DNA of 64,000 nt from CAWKGV01 sp963849305. GTDB taxonomy: Bacteria; Pseudomonadota; Alphaproteobacteria; Acetobacterales; Acetobacteraceae. Where the stretch lies: NCBI GenBank assembly GCA_963849305.1, contig CAWKGV010000003.1, positions 558,001 to 622,000 on the forward strand. Direction: 5' to 3'. Position numbers and translations under genes: made by a program. Of the stretch, positions 35,175 through 44,253 are shown piece after piece. Every line of letters starts with the position of its first letter. Position 1 is the first letter of the stretch. The notes under the pieces are model-generated. The model was not told the DNA's origin and did no database searches. It saw only the letters and a list, made by a program, of their open reading frames with translations.

Positions 35175-36899
35175 TCACTCCCTGCCGCGGATCAGTGCCG
35201 AGGGATGCCGCGTGAGGTAATCGGCCAATTCGCGGATCGATTCCGCCGCGCGGTTCACCTCGTAGAGCGTCTGCGTCAGGCCGGCGGAATTGACGCCGAG
35301 CGGGCCCCCACCAGCGGTGCTGCTGATGAGCTGCCGCGCCTGACCCACCGCTCCCTGCGCTTCGCGCGCCACGCGGCGCAACTCGGATATTAACGTCGGC
35401 AGCTGCGTGTCCGCCGAGGCGGTGAGCTGTTTCACGTTGGCTAGCGAGCGGTTCAGGTCATCGAGGCTTTGGGTAAGCTGCGGCGATTTGCTCAACTGGG
35501 CCAGGCGACCGGTTGCCGTGCGAATGTTGTCGGCGATCTGGTCAATCGGCACCCCATCGATCTTGTTGGCCACCGTGTTTACCGCGGTCATGATGCCCTG
35601 CAGCCCGGAGCCGCCGGGCGTGGTCGGGATCTCCGGCGGTTTGCCGGCGATCAGCGTGGCGGCGGGCGCGTCGTGGACAAAGGCAAGATCAACGTTCTGC
35701 GGCCCGACCATAGGGATCGAGGACCCAAGCTGGGCTCGCAGCCCCTGCGCGATCAGCCGCTCCATGATCGTGTTCATCTCGGTTGTCGGATCGGCTGGCC
35801 AGGAGGCGCTGCCGGCGAGTGCGATGCGGGAGGGCTCAATTGCAATCGTCACCTGCTGTTCGAGCTGGCCGGAGTGCGGGTCGTACTGCAGGACGCTATG
35901 TTGCACCGAGCCGATCTGTTCTCCCGCGAGCTTGACCGGGGCTCCATCCGACAGCCCGCCCGCGTCGGCGCCGAAGACGATCCGGTACAGTACTGCGTTG
36001 GTTCCCGGCGCGAACCGTGCCTCGTCCTTGGTCTCGTACAGTTTGAACGCGTGGCCGTCCGGCGCTTGCGGACCCGCTTGTGCCCCGGAAGGGGTCTCGA
36101 AATCGATTGCGCCTTGAATCAAGGAGCTGATCGACTGAAGTTGCAGCCGAGGGCCGGAGCCCTGCATCGAGACCTGGGCGGCTCCCGCGTTCCAGAACCG
36201 CGTGCCGTCATGGACCAGGTTGTCGTAGGGCGCCTTTACAAAGATCGAGATGTCGAAGGTCTGGTCGGGTTGGAGCTTCCTTTCCTCCACACTGCCGACG
36301 TTGAGGTCATGGAAATAGATTGCCGAGCCGCGCGAAACGCTGCCGAGTTGCGCCGCGTGCAGGACGTAATGCCGACCGGGGATCGCCTCCTCGACTACCG
36401 GCGGCTCCATCAACCCGGCATACTGCTTCTGCTTTTTGCCCGGCGTCGGCGCGATGCCGATCGATGGTCCGGAGATGATGGCCTTGATCGAGCCGAGATC
36501 ATTAAGGCTTGGGCCGGCAATCCAGAACTTCGTTCCAGGCCCTAAATGGCCCTCCATCTCATGACTCATCCGGATCGTGACTTTCACGTTCCTGAGCCCG
36601 TTTTCGAATTTCACCGTCTCGACCTCGCCGACCTTCACGCCCTGGAATTCCACGGTCGTGTTGCTGGCGCTGATCCCGCCGGCCTGCGGGAATATGACGG
36701 TCACCTCCGGTCCGTTGGCGGCGATCTGCTTGAACACGAGCCAGAGGACGATGGCGACCGCCGCGATCGGGACGGCCCAGATCCAGCCCGGCCAGCGGCT
36801 TCGCTGTTCCCGCGCGCGCGGGAGTTCCGGGGCCACCCGCGGCGAGGTCGGGCCCGGATCGGGTTCATGCTCCGGCGGCGTTATGTCGTCGGGGGTCAT
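35175..36899 (-). CDS. pqiB: Intermembrane transport protein PqiB (MCE family)
   Basis: 574 residues. A Pro-rich cytosolic N terminus and one membrane helix (WAVPIAAVAIVLWLVFKQI) precede three MCE domains, each with the pattern of a barrel strand such as GVKVGEVETVKF, DLNVGSVEERKL and GEQIGSVQHSVL. A long C-terminal helical region (from about residue 430) would form the needle across the periplasm. It mediates lipid movement between the membranes. Its ATG overlaps the pqiA stop by 4 bp. Confidence 0.93.
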   Translation of the reverse strand: MTPDDITPPEHEPDPGPTSPRVAPELPRAREQRSRWPGWIWAVPIAAVAIVLWLVFKQIAANGPEVTVIFPQAGGISASNTTVEFQGVKVGEVETVKFENGLRNVKVTIRMSHEMEGHLGPGTKFWIAGPSLNDLGSIKAIISGPSIGIAPTPGKKQKQYAGLMEPPVVEEAIPGRHYVLHAAQLGSVSRGSAIYFHDLNVGSVEERKLQPDQTFDISIFVKAPYDNLVHDGTRFWNAGAAQVSMQGSGPRLQLQSISSLIQGAIDFETPSGAQAGPQAPDGHAFKLYETKDEARFAPGTNAVLYRIVFGADAGGLSDGAPVKLAGEQIGSVQHSVLQYDPHSGQLEQQVTIAIEPSRIALAGSASWPADPTTEMNTIMERLIAQGLRAQLGSSIPMVGPQNVDLAFVHDAPAATLIAGKPPEIPTTPGGSGLQGIMTAVNTVANKIDGVPIDQIADNIRTATGRLAQLSKSPQLTQSLDDLNRSLANVKQLTASADTQLPTLISELRRVAREAQGAVGQARQLISSTAGGGPLGVNSAGLTQTLYEVNRAAESIRELADYLTRHPSALIRGRE

Positions 36900-38095
36900 G
36901 CCGGCTCCTCAGCGTGGTCCCATAGGAGTCGCGGGTCGAACACCTGCACGGCGAACATGGTCAGGACGATGACTGCGAGAAAGGCTAGCGCCCCGCCGCC
37001 AGCCCTCACATTAACGAATCCCCCGATCTGCATGACCGGCAAGAAGATGGCGATGGTGAACACGTCGATGTTCGACCAACGGTCGATCTCCTGGATCACG
37101 CGGAATAGGCGTGCCTTGGTCGTGAGCCGGCGAGTGGACCCGTGATGCACGGACCACAGTAGCCAGCTCATGCCCAGCAACTTGCCCAGTGGAATGAAGA
37201 TGCTGGTGGTGAAGATGATGGCTGCCAGCGGCCACAGCCCGGCTTGGGCGAGCCGCAGCACGCCGTAGGCGATGGTCTGGTCGGACGTCGAACCGAGATG
37301 CGACTCGATGTTCATCGGGAACCAGTTCGCGACCAGATAGAGCGGATAGCCCGCGATGACCAGCGCGGCGGCGCGCGTGACCGCATGAGGTTTGCGCCGC
37401 CATAGCCGCGCGAAGCATCGCGGGCAACGTTGGCCCAAGTATCGCTCAGGCAAAACGAGATCGCATCCCGTGCATCCGATCCGGGGGCCGGCGACGGGGG
37501 AATTGGGACGTTGGATCAGTTTCCAAACGGAGACTGTGTCGAGGCTCGCGCGCGTAATCATGGTGAAGCCCGCGGCCACGATCAGCGACCACCCGCCAGG
37601 ACCGATCGTGACCGGGATCAACACGGCGACTCGGCTGTAGCCGACGGCCGCGCCGAACAGAAACACATCGGGCATCGACCAAAGGTCGAGATGCCCGGCC
37701 CAGCGGAACGTGATTCCGGTCCAACGCCCTTGAAAGCCGAAGCGGATTGAGGCGAGTGCGGCCGACAACATACCGAACCGCAAGAAAGGCAGCACGATGC
37801 CTTGCAACCCGACCACGATAGCAAGGAGCGGCCAACCTTCTTGCCACATGCTGACGACGCCGCCACCGAGCCGGCTCGACTTCTCGATCCCCAGAATCTG
37901 GATGGTGAGCAGGGTGCCGAAGTTGGCCGGGAACCACAGGATCAGGGTCGCGAGGGCGAGCGCGAGCGCGGCATCCAGGCTCCGTCCCGCGGTGCGCTCC
38001 AGGACTTTCTCGCAACGGCAGCATAGGAGTCGACTTCCCTGGCGCGGAACAGGTACCTGCTGGATGGTCCCGCAATCGGGGCACGCAATGATCAT
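36896..38095 (-). CDS. pqiA: PqiA-type integral membrane protein
   Basis: 399 residues. Two tandem PqiA modules, each a zinc-ribbon followed by four membrane helices: CPDCGTI and CCRCEKVL at the N terminus, then CTGCDLVLP and CPRCFARL mid-chain. The second module includes WFPMNIESHLG and GKLLGMSWLLWS. With pqiB and pqiC it forms an envelope lipid-transport complex. First gene of the operon; the 236-bp spacer upstream should hold its promoter. Confidence 0.92.
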   Translation of the reverse strand: MIIACPDCGTIQQVPVPRQGSRLLCCRCEKVLERTAGRSLDAALALALATLILWFPANFGTLLTIQILGIEKSSRLGGGVVSMWQEGWPLLAIVVGLQGIVLPFLRFGMLSAALASIRFGFQGRWTGITFRWAGHLDLWSMPDVFLFGAAVGYSRVAVLIPVTIGPGGWSLIVAAGFTMITRASLDTVSVWKLIQRPNSPVAGPRIGCTGCDLVLPERYLGQRCPRCFARLWRRKPHAVTRAAALVIAGYPLYLVANWFPMNIESHLGSTSDQTIAYGVLRLAQAGLWPLAAIIFTTSIFIPLGKLLGMSWLLWSVHHGSTRRLTTKARLFRVIQEIDRWSNIDVFTIAIFLPVMQIGGFVNVRAGGGALAFLAVIVLTMFAVQVFDPRLLWDHAEEPA

Positions 38096-38331
38096 GTCGG
38101 GCTAACCAAACATCGCCGGTCAGGCCCAATTGCGGAGCCACGTTGTCCCATTCACCTGAGCCGGAGGCAGCAACCATAATCGCGTAGACTCAGATAGCTA
38201 TCGTCAAGTTCTTGGGCAGCCGGCCCTATTCCGGCCAAGACACGTCAATGTGACTTCGCGTAATCGGCGTAAGTGCCGTGCCGGTTTGGGAGCACCCGAG
38301 CGGTCAGGCTCCCGGCCCGGCCGCGAACGGG

Positions 38332-38661
38332 TCAGTAGCCCGGCGGAGGAGGTGGCGGCGGATAGTAACCGGCCGGGGGCGGTGGCGGAGGAGGATAGCC
38401 GGGACCGTAACCGGGTGGTGGCGGGGGCTGCGGTGTCGTAGCGGCGCCGGCGAGAGCGCCTCCCGCGCCACCGATCAGTGCACCGACGCCAGCACCCTTT
38501 CCGCCTCCGACGATCCCGCCGATGGCGGCCCCCGTTCCAGCGCCAAGCAAGCCGCCACCGACGGCGTTCTGCTGGGGGCTATAGGGGTTGGTGCAGCCCG
38601 ATAGCGCCACGGCCAGGCCAAGCGCGGCGGCGGCCGGACCGATCAGTCGCGTCTTTTTCAT
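38332..38661 (-). CDS. Glycine-zipper lipoprotein with Pro-rich tail
   Basis: 109 residues from the ATG at 38661, giving MKKTRLIGPAAAALGLAVAL and the lipobox Cys in ALSGCTNPY. A glycine-zipper helix (GGLLGAGTGAAIGGIVGGG and GVGALIGGAGGALAG) is followed by a Pro/Gly/Tyr tail made of PPPPPGYGPGYP-like repeats. OsmB/YMGG-like proteins of this type sit in the outer membrane. The frame reads cleanly to the stop, unlike the related gene at 33.4-34.1 kb. Confidence 0.75.
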   Translation of the reverse strand: MKKTRLIGPAAAALGLAVALSGCTNPYSPQQNAVGGGLLGAGTGAAIGGIVGGGKGAGVGALIGGAGGALAGAATTPQPPPPPGYGPGYPPPPPPPAGYYPPPPPPPGY

Positions 38662-38848
38662 CCAAGTCTCCCTCGTGCTAACGCAAGAGCCGCTGCGCGC
38701 TGCGGTCAAGCGATTGTCCTGCTCCTGGACACGGCAGGGTGAACAGGAGATTTAGGCGTGAGCTTGGCACAAGCCCAACGATTGCGTGAAGGGCTGGGCT
38801 GCCGCCGATCCGCGCCGGGCGTTATGCTGCCCCGAGGAGGCTCTCGCC

Positions 38849-39862
38849 ATGACGCTACAGTCGCTCGGTTACGTGGGAATCGGCTCGACCGATCTCGATG
38901 GATGGACGGATTTCGCAACCGGCTGGCTTGGGATGCAGGCGGTCGATTGCGGCAATGCCAGCCGAGCCTTCCGCATGGATGATCGCACGCAGCGTTTGGT
39001 GATCGACCGCGAGATGCCGGAAGGGAGCCGCTATTTTGGCTGGGAGGTGGCGGACGCGGCGGCGCTCGACCGGCTCGGGGCGCATCTCGAAGCATCCGGC
39101 GTGGCGGTCCGGTGGGAGCCGAGCGGGCTCGCCGACCAACGCGGCGTGCGCGGGCTGATCTCGTTCGCAGATCCTGCTGGTAACCGGCTGGAGGCAGCTT
39201 GGTGGGGGCCGGCAGCCGCGGCCGATCCGTTCCGCCCGGGCCGCGCCATCTCCGGGTTCCGCACCGGCCCGCTCGGCATGGGCCATGCGGTGCTGACCGT
39301 GCCCCGGATCGAGGAGATGCTGGCGTTCTATCGCGACCTGCTCGGGTTCCGGGTGAGCGATTACATCCTCAAGCCATTCCGGGCGTTTTTCCTTCATATC
39401 AACCCCCGCCATCACAGCCTGGCCCTGATCGAGACCGGCAAGCATGGGCTGCATCATCTCATGGTGGAACTGTATTCTCTGGACGACGTGGGGCAGGGCT
39501 ACGACATCGCGCTTGGTGAGCCCGAGCGGATCGCCACAACGCTGGGGCGGCATCCGAACGACTACGTCACGTCGTTCTATCTCCGCTCGCCGTCGGGGTT
39601 CATGCTGGAATACGGCTGGGGCGGCCGGGAGGTGAACCCGAGCGGCTGGCAGGCGAGCGAAGTGACGGTCGGGCCGAGCCTTTGGGGCCATGATCGTGCC
39701 TGGCTGTCGCCGGAGCAGCGGCAAGCCGCGCGGGCCATGCGGCTGCGGGCTGCCGCCGAGGGGCATCGCGCGCCGGTGCAGGTGACGGACGGCAACTACC
39801 ATCGCCTATCGGGTGTCTGCCCTTGGTGGGACGCCGCGTTGGGCGCCATCGGCGAGGGCTGA
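38849..39862 (+). CDS. Extradiol ring-cleavage dioxygenase (VOC fold)
   Basis: 337 residues from the ATG at 38849, with GAGGAGG upstream. Type I extradiol dioxygenase of the BphC/2,3-dihydroxybiphenyl kind: two VOC modules, with the metal ligands in the second as His in GMGHAVLTV, His in GLHHLMVEL and Glu in GFMLEYGWGG. It cleaves a catechol-like ring next to the hydroxyl pair using Fe(II). The C-terminal ~60 residues extend beyond usual BphC length. No other aromatic-degradation genes are adjacent, so the substrate stays open. Confidence 0.85.
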   Translation: MTLQSLGYVGIGSTDLDGWTDFATGWLGMQAVDCGNASRAFRMDDRTQRLVIDREMPEGSRYFGWEVADAAALDRLGAHLEASGVAVRWEPSGLADQRGVRGLISFADPAGNRLEAAWWGPAAAADPFRPGRAISGFRTGPLGMGHAVLTVPRIEEMLAFYRDLLGFRVSDYILKPFRAFFLHINPRHHSLALIETGKHGLHHLMVELYSLDDVGQGYDIALGEPERIATTLGRHPNDYVTSFYLRSPSGFMLEYGWGGREVNPSGWQASEVTVGPSLWGHDRAWLSPEQRQAARAMRLRAAAEGHRAPVQVTDGNYHRLSGVCPWWDAALGAIGEG

Positions 39863-40073
39863 CCACCCCAGTTGGACCTTCGGTGGTCAAGGGCGGCGTT
39901 GATGCCGGCGTTGACGGGGCGGCAGACGATCTCCATTTCCCGTCAGCCCGTACCTGGACATCACGACTTCGTGAGCTTGTCTGACTGAGGGGGGCTGATA
40001 GACTGTTTCGGCCTCGGCGGCGACGCCACGCGTGCCGGGGTCACGCCATAGTCCCAGCAAGAAGGATTCCGCC

Positions 40074-40367
40074 GTGGCCAATGAGAAAGCGCAGAACGTT
40101 CAGGACGTGTTCCTGAACCATGTGCGAAAGAACAAGACGCCAGTGACCGTATTCTTGGTCAATGGGGTCAAGCTCCAGGGCATCATCACCTGGTTTGACA
40201 ATTTCTCGGTGCTGTTGCGCCGGGACGGTCATACGCAGCTGGTCTATAAGCACGCGATCAGCACCGTGATGCCGGGGGCGCCGATCCAACTCTTCGACGC
40301 TGCCAAGTCCGAGAGTTCCGTAGGCCAACCGGCGCAGCGGGAGATGACCACTGCCGCAGGCGCCTGA
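40074..40367 (+). CDS. hfq: RNA chaperone Hfq
   Basis: 97 residues from a GTG at 40074 (AGAAGG upstream). Sm1 region NVQDVFLNHVRKNKTPVTVF and VNGVKLQGIITWFDNFSVLL, Sm2 RRDGHTQLVYKHAISTV. It forms hexamers that pair small RNAs with mRNAs. Followed 22 bp later by hflX, the near-universal hfq-hflX order of alphaproteobacteria. The tail beyond the Sm core is short (about 20 residues). Confidence 0.97.
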   Translation: MANEKAQNVQDVFLNHVRKNKTPVTVFLVNGVKLQGIITWFDNFSVLLRRDGHTQLVYKHAISTVMPGAPIQLFDAAKSESSVGQPAQREMTTAAGA

Positions 40368-40389
40368 CGGGCAGCACCCGGACGGCCAC

Positions 40390-41658
40390 GTGAACGGCGC
40401 TCCGACGCGGGCGGCGGTAATCCTGCCATGGGAACGGCCGCGTGGTGAGCACCAGCGCGCCGCCGAGGCACGCCTCGCGGAGGCTGTGGGGCTAGCCGCC
40501 TCGATCGGCCTTGTGATCGTCCATACGGCGATCGTGCCGCTGCGCGGCCGCCGCCCCGCGAGCCTGCTTGGCGAAGGGCAGATCGCCGGGCAACGCAGCG
40601 CGATCGAGGCCGCGGGCGTGACCGTCGCAATTGTCGATGCCGCGCTCTCGCCAGTGCAGCAGCGCAACCTTGAGCGCGCTTGGGCGTGCAAGGTGATCGA
40701 CCGCACCGGCCTGATCCTCGACATCTTCGGCGAGCGCGCCGCGACCAGTGAGGGCGTGTTGCAGGTCGAGCTGGCCCATCTCGACTACCAGCGGTCCAGG
40801 CTGGTCCGTTCGTGGACGCACCTGGAGCGTCAACGTGGTGGCTTCGGCTTCCTGGGCGGCCCCGGCGAGACGCAGATCGAGGCCGACCGGCGGCTGATCG
40901 GGGAGCGGATCGTTCGGCTCAAGAAGGAGTTGGAGCAGGTCCGCCGCACGCGCGGTCTGCATCGCTCGGCACGCCGGCGCGTGCCGTTCCCGGTGATTGC
41001 GCTGGTGGGCTACACCAATGCTGGGAAGTCCACGCTGTTCAATACGCTCACCGGAGCCGAGGTCACGGCACGCGACCAGTTGTTCGCGACCCTCGATCCC
41101 ACCATGCGCGGGTTGAGGCTCCCGTCCGGCCGCCGCGCGATTCTGTCGGACACCGTGGGCTTCATCAGCGAGCTCCCGACCGAGCTGGTGGCCGCGTTCC
41201 GGGCGACGCTGGAGGAGGTGGCCGAGGCGGACGTGATCCTGCACGTGCGCGACGCGGCACACCCAGATACCGTAGCCCAGCGTGCCGACGTGCTCGCGGT
41301 GCTGGATGCGATGATGCGCGACGGCACGCTCGATCCGGATTGGCCCGACCGAACGATCGAGGTTCTCAACAAGTCCGATCTCCTGGGCGGCGTGGCGCAC
41401 GTGCCGGTCCGGCCGGGTACCGTCGCGGTCTCCGCGATCACCGGCGAGGGGTTGCCCGCGCTGCTCGCCGCCATCGACGCCCGCATCGCCGCGGGGATGG
41501 AGGTCGCCGACTACGACATTAGGCCCGAGGACGGGGCACGCCTGGCCTGGCTCTACGAGCACGGTGAGGTGGTGGATCGGCGGGACGAGGACGCCGGCAT
41601 CCGTGTCAAGGTCCGACTGCTGCCAGCCGACCGGCTGCGCTTCGAACAGCGCGGATGA
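40390..41658 (+). CDS. hflX: Ribosome-associated GTPase HflX
   Basis: 422 residues from a GTG. The N-terminal HflX domain has LRGRRPASLLGEGQIA and DRTGLILDIFGERAAT, then a helical linker (QRGGFGFLGGPGETQIEADRR). The GTPase domain has GYTNAGKSTLFN (G1), TLDPTMR, DTVGFI (G3) and LNKSDLL (G4). It splits stalled ribosomes. Its stop overlaps the start of the phosphatase gene (ATGA). Confidence 0.95.
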   Translation: MNGAPTRAAVILPWERPRGEHQRAAEARLAEAVGLAASIGLVIVHTAIVPLRGRRPASLLGEGQIAGQRSAIEAAGVTVAIVDAALSPVQQRNLERAWACKVIDRTGLILDIFGERAATSEGVLQVELAHLDYQRSRLVRSWTHLERQRGGFGFLGGPGETQIEADRRLIGERIVRLKKELEQVRRTRGLHRSARRRVPFPVIALVGYTNAGKSTLFNTLTGAEVTARDQLFATLDPTMRGLRLPSGRRAILSDTVGFISELPTELVAAFRATLEEVAEADVILHVRDAAHPDTVAQRADVLAVLDAMMRDGTLDPDWPDRTIEVLNKSDLLGGVAHVPVRPGTVAVSAITGEGLPALLAAIDARIAAGMEVADYDIRPEDGARLAWLYEHGEVVDRRDEDAGIRVKVRLLPADRLRFEQRG

Positions 41659-42479
41659 CCCTTTCGCCGCGCGACGCGACCGATCTCGCGGTGATCCTGC
41701 GCGACGCCGCACAGGCCGAGGTGATGCCCCGCTTCCGCCGGCTGGACGCTGGGGCGGTGCGCGCCAAGTCCGGGCCGCTCGATCTCGTCACCGACGCCGA
41801 TGAGGCGGCCGAGCGGCGCATCGCCGCCGGCCTCACCGCGCGCTTTCCCGGCGCGCTCATCGTGGGCGAGGAGGCCGTAGCGGCCGACCCGGGACTGCTC
41901 GGGCGGTTGAAGGGGGCCGAGCGCGCCATCGTCGTCGATCCGATCGACGGCACTTTCAACTACGCCGCCGGAGTGCCGTTGTTCGGCGTGATGGCAGCCT
42001 TGCTGGTCCGGGGCGAGGTCGTGCTGGCCGCGATCCACGATCCGATGGGCGACGACACGGCGCTCGCGCTGCGCGGGGAGGGGGCGTGGATCGAGGCGTC
42101 GGACGGGCGGCGGACCGACCTCCGGGTAGCCACCGGGGCGCCCGTGCGGCAGATGACCGGCATCATCTCCTGGCAGTTCCTGCCTGAGCCGGAGCGGGGC
42201 AAAATCTGTTCGCGGCTGGCGTCGGTGGGAATCAGTTGGAGCTATCGCTGCGGCGCGCACGAGTACCGGCTCGCCGCCTCGGGCGGGTGTCATTTCCTGT
42301 TCTATCGCCGCCTTCTACCTTGGGACCATGCGGCCGGCTGGCTGCTGCACCGCGAGGCGGGCGGGTATGCGGCGCATTTCGACGGTTCGCCGTACACGCC
42401 GCGCAACGTCATGGGCGGGCTGATCTGCACGCCCAATCAGGAAACTTGGCAGGACGTGCGAACGACTCTGCTCGATTGA
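41655..42479 (+). CDS. Inositol-monophosphatase-family phosphatase
   Basis: 274 residues. The family's metal-binding motifs are all present: DLVTDADEAAE, VGEEAVA, VDPIDGTFNYAAG and the C-terminal LPWDHAAGWLLHREAGG. Members dephosphorylate inositol phosphate, sugar phosphates or 3'-phosphoadenosine 5'-phosphate; which one applies is not readable. Translationally coupled to hflX. Confidence 0.9.
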   Translation: MTLSPRDATDLAVILRDAAQAEVMPRFRRLDAGAVRAKSGPLDLVTDADEAAERRIAAGLTARFPGALIVGEEAVAADPGLLGRLKGAERAIVVDPIDGTFNYAAGVPLFGVMAALLVRGEVVLAAIHDPMGDDTALALRGEGAWIEASDGRRTDLRVATGAPVRQMTGIISWQFLPEPERGKICSRLASVGISWSYRCGAHEYRLAASGGCHFLFYRRLLPWDHAAGWLLHREAGGYAAHFDGSPYTPRNVMGGLICTPNQETWQDVRTTLLD

Positions 42480-42557
42480 GCGGCGTCCCTTCGGACGCGT
42501 TCCTAACTCACCACCGCCTTATCACATTTCTGTTAGGGGCGCTTCGCTGGCCCGTGC

Positions 42558-42607
42558 TAGCTTGCATAATGATAGCTACTGCGACCATGTAGCTTGCATC
42601 ATGCAAG
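42558..42607 (+). promoter_or_regulatory. Promoter/operator of the HxlR-emrAB cassette
   Basis: The word TAGCTTGCAT occurs twice, at 42558-42567 and 42590-42599, 32 bp apart (about three helical turns). The second copy completes a perfect palindrome, CTTGCAT-C-ATGCAAG (42593-42607). The first overlaps a -10-like CATAAT (42565-42570) with TTCGCT 16 bp upstream. This is the expected layout for an autoregulated HxlR repressor whose start codon lies at 42623. Confidence 0.65.
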
Positions 42608-42622
42608 TAATAGGTAGTGCCT

Positions 42623-43126
42623 ATGCAGCGCACGAGCTTCGGCAACATGCAGTGCCCGATCGCCCGCAGCTTAGAGCGGGTCGGCGAGTGGTGGAGCATC
42701 CTGATCCTACGCGACGCCTTTCACGGGCTGACGCGGTTCGATCAGTTCCAGAAAAGCCTGGATATCGCGCCAAACATGCTGACGCGCCGGCTTGGCGCCC
42801 TGGTTGAGTCCGGGCTGCTCGAACGTCGGCGGTACAGCGAACGGCCGCCGCGTGACGAATACGTGCTGACCAAGCGCGGCCGCGATTTCCGCCCGGTGCT
42901 CTGGGCCCTGCTCGCCTGGGGCAACAAGCACCTCGCCCCCGAAGGGCCGAGCGTGGTGGTCGTGGATAGCGCGACGGGCGAACCGGCCGATCCGGTGTTG
43001 GTCGATCGGCGGACTGGTCGGCCGCTGGTGGAGCCTGATTTCAGGTCGGCTCCCGGACCCGCCGCCGACGCGCGCACGCGAGAGCGGCATGACCGTACTC
43101 CTCTCGACGAACGGCAAATGTCATGA
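42623..43126 (+). CDS. HxlR-family transcriptional regulator
   Basis: 167 residues from the ATG at 42623. A winged-helix HxlR domain spans residues 10-105: MQCPIARSLERVGEWWSILILR with the conserved Cys11, RFDQFQKSLDIAPNMLTRRL as the recognition helix region, and the wing SERPPRDEYVLTKRG. The Cys could sense thiol-reactive compounds. It heads an operon with emrA- and emrB-like genes, overlapping the former by 4 bp, and so probably represses the efflux pump until its inducer binds. The C-terminal 60 residues are an Arg/Asp/Pro-rich extension. Confidence 0.9.
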   Translation: MQRTSFGNMQCPIARSLERVGEWWSILILRDAFHGLTRFDQFQKSLDIAPNMLTRRLGALVESGLLERRRYSERPPRDEYVLTKRGRDFRPVLWALLAWGNKHLAPEGPSVVVVDSATGEPADPVLVDRRTGRPLVEPDFRSAPGPAADARTRERHDRTPLDERQMS

Positions 43127-44253
43127 GCGACCGAGTGATGGAACGGACCGCGCCTCTGGTCGGGCTCGAGGGGATCGCTTCGCCGCCGAAAGTCCGGAAG
43201 ACGAAGCTCTCGCGCAAGCGGCTGGGGCTTGCCGGCGCGATGCTTCTCGCGGGCTTGGGCGTCGGCTGGTATGGCTATGATTGGTGGACGGTCGGGCGCT
43301 TCTTCGAAAGCACCGATGATGCTTATGTCGGCGGCAACGTCACCGCGATCTCGCCGCATGTTGCCGGCTTTGTGGCGGATATACTGGTGGGCGACAACGA
43401 TCGCGTCCGCGCCGGCCAGCTCCTTGTGCGGCTCGATCCGCGTGATTTCCAGGCAGCGCTCAGTCGCGCGGAGGCTGTTGTGCAAGAGCACACGGCGACG
43501 CTCGCCAACCTGCACGCGAAATACATCCTTCAGCAATCGGCGATCCGTCAGGCCACGGCGGATCTCGCGGCGAAGACCGCCCAAGCCGTTTTCGCCGACC
43601 AGGACGCGCGCCGTTACGCCAGCCTGGCGCAGACCAGCGCCGGATCGCGACAGAATGCGCAGAAATCGCTTGCCGCGGATCAGGAGGCGCGGTCCGCCGT
43701 GCTGTCGTCCCAGGCGGGCCTCGAAGCCGCGCGGCAACAACTCAGCGTGCTGGACACGGAAATTGCCGAGGCCCGCGCTGCCATCGCCCAGGCTGAGTCC
43801 GATCTTGCGACCGCCCGCCTCAACCTTGGCTATACCGAGATTCGCGCACCGATCGACGGCTATGTCGGGAATCGCGCCGCCCGAATCGGGTCATTCGTGC
43901 CGGAAGGAGCGTATCTGCTCTCTGTGATCCCGGCGCATGGTCTCTGGGTCGATGCGAATTTCAAGGAGGACCAGCTCGCTCACATGCATCCGGGGCAATC
44001 GGCCATGGTCATTGCCGACGTGGTGCCCGGAGACGCTTTACACGGCCACGTCCTGAGCCTCGCTCCCGGAACCGGCGCTGTATTCAGCATTATCCCGCCA
44101 GAGAACGCCACCGGAAACTTCACCAAGATCGTGCAGCGTGTCCCCGTGCGCATCGCACTGGATGACAGCGACGCGACGCTGGGGACGCTTCGCCCGGGTC
44201 TGTCCACGATTGTGAGCGTGGACACGCGCGCGCACCCCCATGGCGTGCCATGA
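43123..44253 (+). CDS. emrA: EmrA/HlyD-type membrane fusion protein
   Basis: 376 residues. One N-terminal membrane helix (LGLAGAMLLAGLGVGWYGYD) follows a cytosolic basic stretch. The lipoyl halves flank a coiled-coil hairpin: TDDAYVGGNVTAISPHVAGFV, then Ala/Gln/Glu helices, then LGYTEIRAPIDGYVGNRAARIG. A beta-barrel domain follows (GLWVDANFKEDQL). It bridges the inner-membrane pump to an outer channel, which is not encoded here. ATGA overlaps on both sides show tight translational coupling. Confidence 0.9.
   Translation: MSDRVMERTAPLVGLEGIASPPKVRKTKLSRKRLGLAGAMLLAGLGVGWYGYDWWTVGRFFESTDDAYVGGNVTAISPHVAGFVADILVGDNDRVRAGQLLVRLDPRDFQAALSRAEAVVQEHTATLANLHAKYILQQSAIRQATADLAAKTAQAVFADQDARRYASLAQTSAGSRQNAQKSLAADQEARSAVLSSQAGLEAARQQLSVLDTEIAEARAAIAQAESDLATARLNLGYTEIRAPIDGYVGNRAARIGSFVPEGAYLLSVIPAHGLWVDANFKEDQLAHMHPGQSAMVIADVVPGDALHGHVLSLAPGTGAVFSIIPPENATGNFTKIVQRVPVRIALDDSDATLGTLRPGLSTIVSVDTRAHPHGVP

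Noticed and set aside
39887..40081. Small minus-strand frame upstream of hfq
   Set aside because: No ribosome site or family features; it overlaps the hfq start region, which must hold the hfq promoter.
42483..42498. Hairpin GCGTCC/GGACGC after the phosphatase gene
   Set aside because: Short stem and no T-run; not enough for a terminator call.
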